Source: Prorocentrum cordatum (lineage: Eukaryota; Sar; Dinophyceae; Prorocentrales; Prorocentraceae). From it: a stretch of DNA of 64,000 nt. Location: assembly GCA_963575745.1 (NCBI GenBank), contig CAUYUJ010012670.1, positions 388,985 to 452,984 of the forward strand. Reading direction: 5' to 3'. Made by a program: the position numbers and the translations under genes. Below the pieces are notes generated by a model, which worked only from the letters and a program-made list of their open reading frames with translations, made no database searches and had not been told where the DNA came from. Positions 43,511 through 55,500 of the stretch are shown one piece after another. Position 1 is the stretch's first letter, and each line of letters begins with the position of its first letter.

Positions 43511-46500
43511 GCGCAGTCGGCGGAGCCGGCGGCGCACCAGAGGGTCCCGCACCACCGCTGCCGCTGGCGCCCCCCGCAGACCCCGCCGCCGCGCGCCCGC
43601 CGCCTCCGTCCCGCGGACCCGCCCTGCGCACATACGCAAACACATAGGCGCCAACGTGCACCTGGTGGTCTCTGGCAATCTGCACCCAAGTCCTGGGCTG
43701 AACAGCTTCGTCGTCGAATTTGGCGTAGTCGTTCACGCCCACGGCTGCACACGCATAATAATGGCCGCTCTTCGCGCTTTCGCCCTGATGCACAACGACC
43801 CCAGAGAAATCGTACTCGCACTCGGCATCCACAGGCCGCAGAATCTGAGGAAAGCGCACAGGGCGTCTGTCGTACCACTCGCTCCGATCAGCGCGCGTGA
43901 CCACCCGCTCCACGGTCACGAAGAGCACCGGCGGCGATCGCTCCCAGCGATTGCCCGTATACACCCTGATGCCTTGACAGACCCCGGCCGCCTCCCTCTG
44001 CGCACGACTGAGGTGTGCGTGCGCCGGACATCCTTGACCTGGCCCGCCAATATGCCTCAATTCCAGTCGGATCAAATCCTCCAGATCGCAGGCCCCCCGG
44101 TGGTCGGGGCCGAGCAATTCGGAAGGGACCAGCTTCAAGCGCGAATCAATCACCCCCGTGTCCGAACTTGCCCGGCACACGTCGCATCGCCTCCGCTGCC
44201 GCAACGCAATGCCGCAAACGTGCTGCTGGAGCGCAGTGCGCGCACCGTGATGCGGTGTCGGTACTTGATATCCAGCCTCGGTGACAGCACGAAGGGCGGC
44301 CAGGAAGAACTCTGACGCGTCGCATTGCTTCGGTCTCCCTTGCTGATCGAATTCTGTGAATTCTCGCTGACCGAAAAGCCCCGCGCGCGCGGCAGTAGCG
44401 AGCGGCGCGACGGCGTCGACCCCCACGCCCTGGACAGAGAGAGCCGCAGCCTGAGCTCCGAGCGCACACACCGGGCAAGTTTCTGTGTTCAAAGGGCAAT
44501 TCTGGCCGTGCTCGTGGAGAAGCCGACGGAAGGGAGCCAGGCGCAGCAGCACCTGCGCGACTGCGCTCACGAAGCAAGTATTGCCGAGGTTTGCGATGCC
44601 CACGCCAGAGCCGTGGCCGCAGTGCCACTGCAGCTCCCTGGTGACATCCTCCTGGGACACGCCGTAGGCTGCCATGCACAGATCCCGGTCCAGCGGGAGC
44701 AGCTCTGGCGGCTCTGCACCATCGCCAACAGTCGCCGCCGTGCGAAACATGTCCCCCCAAAGATCCCTCGGCACTACGGTGCCCCTACCAGCACCGCGGC
44801 CGCCACCGGCGCGCCCACACCCCCGCGAAACAGCGCTCCCCGTCGACGATGCCGCCGCCGCATCTCCGGTCCCCGTCGCGTCGCCGCCGCGGCCGCGGCC
44901 CCTGCCCCGCCCCGCAGGCCCAGCGTCCGGCGCAATGTATGCCGGCGGCACCGTCAGAGCCTGGCCCGGGCGCAGCGCGTGCGAGGGCAGAGGCGTATGC
45001 ACAGACGCCGCAGGGGCCGCCTCCCCGTCCGAAGGAGCTGATCCGTCGTCGTCGTCGTCGTCGCCCGCCCCCTCACCGACGCCCGCCGAGCTCCCCGCGG
45101 CACGAGACGGGCCCAGCGGCGACGGCGGCGGCACCGGCGGCGGCGCGGGCGCCGAGCTCGACTCCTGGGCGCCCCGTGCGGCGGGCCCATCCCCCACGTC
45201 CCAGCCGTAATCCTGCGCCCATTGCTTCGCGATTTCGAAACTCTCCTTCATCTTTTTCTCAAAGCGTTGGACCCCTTCGCGGACGTACTGCGGCGGGCCC
45301 CGCTGCAGGATGTCCCAGGGCGGCAGGTTGTAGACGAGCACGCGGTGGGCCACGCGAACGCGACTGAGCATGACGTACAGGTGCAGCCACCAGTCATCGG
45401 CGCCCATGTTCATGGGCTTCTGGAGCACCATGGTGGCCGCATCCATACCCAGGCCCTGCGCAGTCTGCACGGTGCGAACTTTCTCTGGCAGCAACGGGAT
45501 CTGGTACCTCGTAACCTTCACCTTCCGAAGCTTTCGCTCGCCATCGTCGTCGTAGTGATGGTTCCACTCCCAGGACGCCCTGTGCGGCGCGATCTGCACG
45601 ACCCCTTGCCCGAACCCAAAGTCCTTCTCGAGGCCATCAAACTCGACGAGGACACCGCGCGGCAAACGCTTGCATCGATAATAACCGAGCCGGTGGGCGT
45701 CGTGAAGCTTCTTTTCGCGCCAATCCGCGTCCGGCGTCTCGAACTCCTGCGGGTGGAACCTCACGTCCTTGACTACCCCCACGGCGTCCTGGACGATCTG
45801 GTGCTTCGCCGACAACTTCACGTTCAGCCGCACACGCATGCCGATGTACAGCGGGCACATGCCGATGAGGTGACCAGTGTTGTTCACGTTCGGCACCTGC
45901 AGCATGGCCTTGTGATGCTCCTCACAAAATGGCTTTGGAGGCAGGTCCACGGCCTGCACGTACAGCAGCATCTGCCCTTTATCCCTGGCCTCTCGCACGG
46001 CCCGATACTGCATCTGCCTGTGCACGGCCTCCCAGGCGATGCCCATCTCGAACCCGTCCTTGACATGGGGGTCCTGCAGCCGCCTGTCGTTCTTACCGGG
46101 TCGGACCACCCACCCTTGCACCACCCTTTTCTGCTCGGCCGTAAACTTCTTGCCCTGCCTCATGGTCTTCAAGAACCCGGGCATGAAAGGGCAGGGCGCG
46201 TGCGGAGTAACGAGAAGGTCCTTGAAGCGGTGCGTCTCGTACAGAAACATAGCGTGGGTGACACCGTCCAGGAACATGGACTGCCCATTGCGGACGTGAA
46301 TCGGCGCCTCGGGCGACTCACGCTGCAGCAAGGAAGACCTTCTGCCCTTGCCGCTCACCGGCCCCAGCTGATAAAAATCCCCCAGGAACATGACAATCGG
46401 AACCTTCCCGAACATGTGCCCCCGCGCCATGTACAGGTTCACATCGCAATTATACTTAGCCTTACGGGCTTTGCACATGCGAAACGATGCAGCGCCGAGA

Positions 46501-49500
46501 AGCTGGGGCGGCACCATGGACACCTCCTCCACGATGACGGCCTTGAGGTCGTTCATGCGGTCCACGATGTCATCGACTTTCTGCCCCGAGAGCCTAGCGA
46601 TGGTCATGGCCTGCTGGCCGCTCAGCCCGAAGCCGCTGTGGATCGTCTCCCCCCCGATGACGCGCGCAGCGCTGTTCGACGAGGCCACGGCGATCTCCGA
46701 TCCCGCGCCGAACACCTCGTTGAGCAGACGTCGCAGCAGTTTCACCACCTCCGTCTTCCCCGTCCCGCCCTCCCCGTGCAGCAGGAGAGCCATCTGCTCC
46801 ACCGGCTTGGGGCTTTTTCCGCTGCGCAGATCTTCCTCGTATGCCACGATGGCCTCCACCTGGCCCACGACCAAGGCGACCACCGCCTTCTGTTCTTTAT
46901 TGAACGTCACGGGGTTGTCCGCCCTAGTCGCCCACTCGTTAAACAGCCTCTCCGCGATGTCGCGCGCCCGCCGCGGCCGCTTCGCGTCGCCGGCAACCGC
47001 GGGCGGCGGCGGCCGACCAGGCACCAGCACGGCAGGCGCCGAACCCGCGAGGCCGCCCCGCCCGTCGCCATCCCCAGGCAAGCCCTCTGATCCCTTTTTC
47101 CTGTATCGGAACGCCTCCTTCTGCTGTGCTTTGCCCTCCTCGAACTGAGAGTCGTCCAACTCGAGACCGACGAAGCCGGTCTGCCTTCCAGTACTCGCGG
47201 CAGCAGGCGGCGGCTTATGGTCTTTCGCATAGCCGTCAAGGAAGATATTCTTATAGACCAAGCTTTGCGACGACCCACGAATAAGCTCCAACTGAGCCAC
47301 CGCGGGCACCTGACTATCCGGCACGGCGTGCGCGGGCATCTGTCGGTGCGCCGCCCACGCTTCGTCCGCCTCGCCCTCGTCCACCTCCTGGGCAAAACCA
47401 TCCAACGCTCCGCCGCCGGCGCCCGCCCCCTCCTCCTCGTCCGCCTCCCCGGCAGGCCGATTCCCCACGGCCTCCAGCTCAGCAGGCTGCTCGAAATCCT
47501 TGGCCTCCGGACGGATCTTGGTTCGCGGCCGCCCTTTCGCCTCCGCCTCCACGTCGAGGTTCGTCGCGACCTGGACGGTCCAGCGTGCCATGAACTCGGC
47601 GGCGCTGGGGCGCTGTGCAAAGTAGCCTGGACGCTCGTCCGGGCCCCGGTTCAGATCGATGTCCTCGATCGTGAACCACTTTCCTGCTCGCCGCTCGCAC
47701 TCCTCGTACTGCCTGGACAACGCCACCTGCTTCGCCCACCACTCCTCCCAGGCAGGCCGATGCTTCCCGGACGCGTCGACGCCGGCCCTGTAGGGCGCCC
47801 AGGCCGCAGCCCCCTTCTCAGCCGGCTGCAAAGGACGGAAGATCACAGACTTGAACAGCGCGTTGACCTCTGCCTCTTTCTCCTTCGAAGGCATCGTGAA
47901 GCCGAAGAACTTGGGCACCCTGAACGGCGCGCCGACGCGGAGCTTCTGCACTCGGGAGGCGGCGGCCGGGTGCGTGTCCGCGAACGCGTACGTCTCGAAG
48001 TCCTGCGGGTCGAAGTGGAGCGGGTTGGCCTGCGCGGTGTACACGTACATGGCGTAATGGTACATGCCCATGGACTTCAGGGGCTCCCTGTCGCCGCGAT
48101 GCAGCCAGTCCATCTTCATGTCGTGGTCCAGCCGCGCGCTGTATTCGACACCCTGCTGCTGCTCCTGCTCGGGCTGCCCCCCCCCAGCAGCACCGGCAGC
48201 CGCGCCCTCCCCGACAACGCCGTCGACGACACGGGCGTGCAGCGTTGCGCGCGCCTCGTCCAGCGCATCCATGACACCGCCGCCCCCCTCGCCGTCCACT
48301 TCTCCCGCGGCCGGCTGGTCCACCTCGATGTGGTCTGCGCGCGGGTCGGTCCAGAAGTCGTCCTTTTTCTGATGAACGGCGGAGCTTGCCTGGAACGCCA
48401 GCGCCACGATCCCCTTGCAATACAGAGTCCAGGTGTCATGGGAGCAATAGCACTCGTGGCCATACTGCATCTGGAACATCATCTCGGGCAGCTTCTTCAG
48501 GAGCGCCCGGTGCGAGCTGGTCGTGAGCTTGATGACAGTTCGCCTGGCAGAGTCGAGCACTCCGCCCCAGCCGCTGCGACGAGCGGCAGCAGCGGCCCGG
48601 GCCCCGTCGACGTCCTCCTCGCCCTCCGCCTCCGCCGCCTCATCCGCCTCCCGCTCCGCCTTCTGCTGGAGTCGGAGCCACTCCAACCCGGTGCTCTGCG
48701 CGTGCAGCACTCCGAGGTCTCCCGCGATCGGCCCCGCCTTGGTCGTGTAGTCCGTCTGGTAGTGCGCCATATTGATGGCGTCCATGAACACGGCCTCCAG
48801 CGAGTGCAACACGTGCTCCCGCAGGCTGCCGGGCGGACCGCTGCCGCTCGCGCCAGCAGCTGCGGCGGCGGCGGGCGACGCGGGCGCGCTCGATGCAGGG
48901 CTGCCAGACGCCGCCGCGCGCGACGCGGCGCGGCCTGGCGCCCGCGACCTCGGCTCTGTCTCGACGGCTGATTCTGGCAGCTCGCGCTCCGCGCGCCGGT
49001 CGCTGTAGTAGCCCAGGCCCTGCTCCCCCTTCTTGAACACGAACCCGGGCCGGCTGCCGTCGTAACACGAAGCCGCGCTGAACCCAGCGATGTCCTCGAA
49101 TTCCGGCGTCGGCGGAGGCGGCGGATCCAAGCCATACGCATCGGCCAAATCCCACGGCTCGTCATCCTCTTCTCTGAAGCCCCAGATATCCCCCGCGTTC
49201 GGATCGTCCATCGTGGTCGGCGCCCCGCCGAGCAAACCTCCTCCCCTGGGCAGGCCGAGGCGGCGCCCCACGGGCACGCGCCCGCCCCCCGCCGCAGCCG
49301 CGCGCGCCGCCCCCTCGGCCGCCCCGCCCCCGCCCTGCGCTGCGGCCGACGCCCCGGAACCCGTGGAACCTCCGCTCTGCCCAGTGCCCTCGTCGCAACC
49401 GGTGCCGCCAGTCCCGGCGCCAGCCAGCGCGTCCGATGCCTCGCCGACAGGCTCGGCGAACGCACCGGGCTCCGGAGGCGGCGGCACAACAGGGTCGCTG

Positions 49501-52500
49501 GCGGGCGCGCCCCCGACGCTGTCGTCGCCCGGCAGGTCGAGCACCACGCGGTCCAGGCACTGGACGTCCAGGTTGCTCCGCAGACACACCTGGCCCACAG
49601 GGTTCGTGCTCCCGTGGTACGGGTGGTACCGCACCACGTCGACGCGACCAGCTCTGCCGTACCGGTTGCAGCGGTGCGGCCACGGGCCGTAGCCTTCAGC
49701 CGGAACGTCGTCCAGATCCAGGCGCTCGCCAGGAGGGTTCCACTCCCCCTCCTCCAACGGACCGCACGCGTACTGAACCTTCGCATCTTCCGGAAGCACC
49801 AAATCCTTCCCCTTGCGCAGGCGCCGCCAGACGAAGGCGGCGGCAGGACGCTTCCTGGACGGGTGGCTGTAGACCGCAGTCTCGTACTCGTGGTAGAAGC
49901 CGAGCCGGCACACCTTGCAGTGCTGAGGCACATCGTCGTTCGTCTTGTGCTTCCAGCACGTGGGACCGCACCTGTGCAGGTGGCCACGGATGATACACTT
50001 GCGCGCGTCCCGCGCGAAGCAGCGCGCCCAGGTCCGCGCCTCATCCCCCGGGCACTCAGCAAAGTGCATGGCCGCGGCGCCGTCCGCGCGCACCACGCGG
50101 TACGCAGGCTTGCGGCGGTACTGCGGCTGCAGCGTCACGTGCGCACCCGTGAGAGGCTCTCCAAATACCGCCGGGTACTGTGCCCGCTGCTCATGGGGAT
50201 CGGGCTCTGGATCTGCCAGCGGCGCGAACGGGCGCTGCCGGAGCGGACCCTCTATTGCGGGCTGCTGCTCCAGCATCGCCCGCTCCTCCACGAGATCGAC
50301 GTTCATCATGGCCGCAACCTGATTCCGCAGCTCTTCTGTGGACAGTTGGTTGTCAGCACGGACGGAGCGGCGGCCCTCTTCGTACGCCCTCTTGCACAAC
50401 TTCCCGAGCTGACGACGCGAGGCGCCAGCGATGGCATCGTACTTCAATTGGAGGTCGCTCTCCTCTCGCTTCCCGTCCGCGAACGCGAGACGTCGATCCC
50501 GCGGGCCGAGCGGAAGCGGCGGCAGACGGTCCGGCCCGTCCAAGCCCAGCTGCCGGCCCACCTCCTCCGCCGCGTCGAACTGCACGCTGCCGACCCTGGC
50601 GAGCACGGCCTCCCTCCACCTCCTCAGACGCTCCTCGAGGCCTTCGACGTCCCCCGCGCGCAGCTTCGCGAGGAACGCGCCGGTCATCGGGTGCAGGCGC
50701 CACAGGTGGATGTGCGGATGGATGCCGCCGCGCCCCTGCGACTCCACGGGTCCGAAGAACGCGCGGACGAGCCCGAACGCTCCACACGCCCCCGTGGCGG
50801 CCACGCCGTCGGAGACGCCCGTGGCCCCGCGCTGCCGCGTGACGCCGACGACATGCTCCAGGAACAGTTCCAGCATGAGGTTCGTGACCATGGCCTGCGA
50901 CACCGGGTCAGCGGCCACCCGCCGCAGCATGTCCCGCGTTGAGGGCATCACAGGAGCAGTCTCCTCCAGCAGCCGCCATCGCTGTACGGAGGCGCCCTCG
51001 TACATCAGGGACACCATCAGGTTCCGAGTGTCCGCGATGTTCGGCGTCGTGAACACCAGGGGAGGCCCGAAGAGCCGGGTGTAGCTGGTACTGATGTGCC
51101 GCAGCGTGGTCCGGTGCGCGTCGGACCCGACGACATCACGGTTGCTGAGCAGCATGCTGCGCAGCGCGCTCTTGACGTTCCGGGGCAAGCCCTCGAGGCC
51201 CAGGGCCTCCTTGATGCCCGCCCCCCTGCCGAGCACGGCCACGACCTGCGCCAGATCCTCCGGCGTCAGTGCGGCGAGGTCCGCGATGCTTTCCCCCAGA
51301 CGCTGCTTGCGCACGAATAACCTAGCCGACTGAATGATAGCCTTTCTGCGCCAGAGGCAATACTGGGCCGTGAGCAGGTCCGCGTGGCGACGCCAGCGCG
51401 GCACGGGCGACTCAGACGCGGCGGGCGCCCGCGCAGCGTCGGGCGCGGGCGCCCGCGCAGCGTCGGGCGCCGAGACGTCGTCGGGGACCTCGTACTCGAG
51501 CTCCTCGCGAGCCATGAGGCACCTGCACCACTCGTCGTACGTCAACTTCGCCTCCCTGTCGAGTCCGAAGACGCCGTCGCCGTAGGGAAACGCGACGGGG
51601 TCGAAAGCACTCCAGAAACCGGGGGAGAACATGCTGACAGGCTCGGTTCCAGTGGGCACGACGACCCGCACCGCGCGCCTCGCCCCCCCGCCCTCAGCGC
51701 CCCCGGCCGGCGCGCCGCCGCCGCCGCCGCCGCCACCGGCCGCGCGCTTCCCGGCGACTCCCGGAGGAGGCCGCGTGGCCTGAATCTTCTGCTCCGTCTG
51801 CTCCAGCTTCTTCGTGAGCGCCTCCTTGTTGCAGTTGGTGAGCGCCTTCGCAGCCTTGTGGGCCTCTTTCGCGGCTTCCGCCAAGCGCAGGTCGGAATCT
51901 CGGTCCTGGAAATTCTCCATGTCGTCGAACTGCCGCGTCAGTGCCTCCACACGCCGCTTCTCGCGCGCAATCACCTCCGCCTTCTGGAGGCTGAGGTGCA
52001 CGGTCTGCCACTGCTTGTCCAGATCGGCCAGCATGTCGGCGTCCGCGACGGCGGCGCAGTACTCGCCCTCCTCGACACCCTCGCCGCCCTCTCCCTCACC
52101 AGCCTCGCCCTCGTCGCCCTCTGAATCCTCCCCGCCAGCGCCAGCCGCGTCCTCACCGGTGGGATCCCCGCACCCGCCCCCTGCCTCGCCCCCGCCGTCA
52201 GCCGCCGCGTTCGCTTCGCCCTCCGCGCTCGCTGCGCCTGCACTCGTCCGCTTCGGCGGGGCCGAGCCCGCGCCGGGCTGCACGGCATCGGCCGGGCCCT
52301 CCTGGCGAGCGTCGCCGCCCTTACCCCCCACGGCCACGCACGCCGCGAGACAGCGAGGCAGGCCCAGGAGCGAGGAGCCGTCGCCATCGCCGTCGCCCTC
52401 GGGGTCCGCAAAGTTTTGCGCGGCCTCTTCGTCCCACCGCACCGCGGCGTACTGCTCGTTCGTGTCGCGGAGGTACTCGTAAGCGCGCTTGAAATCGGCG

Positions 52501-55500
52501 AGGGGCACGCCGAGCTCCTCCAATAGCGCCTTCTGCAGGGTGGCGGGGTCGGACCCCGCGAAGACAATCTGCACGAACTCGACGAGGTCGCTCTCCCGCG
52601 GCGGCAGCGACAGCACCTGCCGGCCGCCGTCCGCCTGCGGGAACGCCACGAAGTTCCCCACGTACGCCTTGATCTTCTGGTCGATCGGAGCCCACTCACC
52701 AGAGTCGGCCTTGCAGTTGAACCGCCGCACGATGCCCCGCGCGATGGGCAGCAGAAGCTTCGCGCCCAGCGTGAGATTCCGCAGCGGCGGTGGCAGCCGA
52801 CCGATCCAGAGATCGTTGGCCAGCGCGCAGGGCGGCATCGTGGGCAACCTCTTGGAGAGCGCGCCGTGACACCCTGCGCAGATGGGCACCTTCTGCTTCG
52901 CGTCGGCCACGAGCACCCCGTCTGACTGGCGCCTGTCAATCTTGAAGCACTTCTTGTGCAAGAGCCACAGCTTCCCGTCTGGGCCAGGGTCGCGCACTGC
53001 GGACGCCTCCAGCTCCTCGAGGGGGATGCCGCCCGGGCGCTCGACGCCGTTGGGGCCCTCGCGCACGAAGCGCCACCGAGCGTGGTACCGTGCCGGGTCC
53101 AGCAGCGCGTGGGCGCGCTGCCGCTGCGTCAGGCGCATGGCCTGCGCCTGCGCGCCCGCGGCCTCGGATGCCTCTCCCCTCGCCGCCTCGAGCTCGGCGC
53201 GCGCGGGCGGCTTCGGCACCTGGTCGCAGAGCAGCGAACGCTCCCCGGCGCCGTCCGGCTGCTGCCAGAAGTGCACGCGCTGCAGCTCGTCCGCCCAGTG
53301 GAGACGAGCGCAGACGCAGCACGCGACCCTCGAGCGCACGGCGCGGCGACTCTGCCCGGGCTCGGGCCCCTCGACGTCCGACGCCGCCGGCGCAGCGCCC
53401 AGCGCGTCCAAGTCCACGGGCGGCATGTCCACGCCCGCGGGCGGCACGGCCCCGTCCGCGCCTGGCGGCTTCCACCAGGCGCGCGGCGCGTCCGGCGCGG
53501 CAGCGGCGGCGGCGGCCTCCCCCGAATCGGCGGGCGCTGCGCAGGCCGGCCAGTCGTGAGACCCCGTGACGAGGTGCTCAGAGAAGGCCTCCACGCACTG
53601 CCGCCACTCCTGGGGCCTCACGGGCCGCACGTCGTCGTCCTGCTGGGGCCACTGCTCGGCCAGGTAGAACAAGCGCTTCCTATACTCCGGCCACCCGTGG
53701 TGCTTTTCGTGCACGTGCGTCATGAAGCCGGCATGCGTGGCGAAGTTCTTGTCGCAGAGGCGGCACGGGAACGGCGGGAGAGCCTCCGGGGCCTCTTTAA
53801 ATGCCCGCAGAGGACGGCGCTCGCCACACGGGAGGGCCACATACTCGGGCTGGAGCCTGGGCACGCGCGCCTTGCGAGCGGCAGCGATGGCCGGGGTCGG
53901 CGCGGGCGGGGCGCCGCCGGCATCCGTCTCGCGCTTCCGCGCCTCCTTCACGGCCAAGCCATACCGTTCCGGGCACTCGCGCGTCAGGGAACTGTGGCGC
54001 TGGTCCGGGTCCCACTCCCCAAAAGGTCGCTGCTCGGGTCTGCCGTGGCTCCCACAGAACTGCCCTTCGCCTTTGCAAGAATGCCGGCACTGCCCGAGCA
54101 CGTGCACGCCCCGGTGCGGGTGCCAGACGCGCGCGACGCACCTGCCAGCGACGCACGGCGCGGGGTCCAGGAGCCAGGCCGGCAAGGTGCCCTCCTCGCT
54201 CACGTGGGGGTCATCCAGAGCCACGTTCACCTCCACGTCCCCTGCCTTCACTGTCTTCCCTCTGAGACGCTCCTCCTCTTCCTTCCGCAGCCGCTCCTGC
54301 TGCAACCGCTCCTGGTCCCTTCTCGCCGCCCCGCGAGTCCGCGGCCCTGGGCCCTCGGGGGCTTGCCTCTTGGGTCCGCCGCCGAGCAGCCGACCCGCGC
54401 CCCCGCCCGCGCCCCAGTCGCCGTCGCCGCCCGCGCCACCGTCGCCCGGCCCCTGCGCACCAGAGCCCGACCCCGACGCTGGTCCACCGTTCGCACCGCT
54501 GCCCGAAGAGGACCCGCCGCCGCCGCCGCCGCCGCCCCCGGAAGAGTCGTCGCCGCCGCCCCCTCCTCCCACCACCTCATCCCCGCACCCCGCCAGCCGC
54601 AGCCATTGGCTGCATGTCCGGTCCAACCAGATGCGCACGAATTCCTGCGAATACTTCGTCGCCACCCTTGCAACACCCCGCGCGAGCTTCGCTTCCTTGA
54701 AATCGGGCTCCCCGCGCCGATCGGCGAACGCGTCCGGCCAGACACCGCCGTGACGGGCACGGAAATCGTCGAGGGCAATCAGAACGTCCTTATCATTCTT
54801 TGCGGCCGCGTCGTCCTTCTCCACCGCGGCGAGCAACGCGGGATCCCTCTCGAGCGCAGCGAGCAGGCGCTGCTGGTCCAGGTCCCAGTGCCCCGCGGCG
54901 AGGTTCCACGTCAAGCCCACGCCCGCCCGCTCCCGGCGCACGAAAGCCGCCACCTGCCGCGCCGCCTGAGGCTTCAGCTTGAGGAGCTGCTGCCAGACGG
55001 GCCACTCGGGGATCGCCTGCGGCTTCAGGTCCGCCAAGTACACGGGCGGCTTCAGGTCGCCACTCGGGGACCGCCGCGCGCCCTCGGCGGCCTCCACCCT
55101 GTACATTATGTCGCGGTCGCCCTCGAGCTGCTGCAAGCGCGCGGCCAGGGCGTCGCCCATGCGAGCGACGCCGCCGCGCGCGCGGCACCAGGCCCGCAAC
55201 AGCCAGAGCTCCGCGGGCACGTCGCCCGGCTCGCCCGTGTAGTAGCCGCGCCGCCCCTGGGGGAACGTGTCGGCGGCGAAACCCGACTCCACGGCCTCGG
55301 AGAAGAACGCACGGCCAGGGCCGGCCCACGCTTTCGGGATACCGAAGACGCGCGGCCAGGGCGCCAGCCTGCTCCCGTCGGGCCCCGCGCGCTGGTACCA
55401 CGGCTCCAGAGCGTGTCGCTGGTCCAGCTGCACGCTCGCTTCGCAGTTGTCCTGGTGGAAGCACTCGTCCTCCAGCAGCAGACCACGGAACTCAGCGAAT

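Noticed and set aside
42206-44315. Plus-strand frames of 557-564 codons over the 3' end of the giant gene
   Set aside because: They are antisense shadows with Arg/Ala/Pro-rich composition, and they overlap the USP domain on the other strand.
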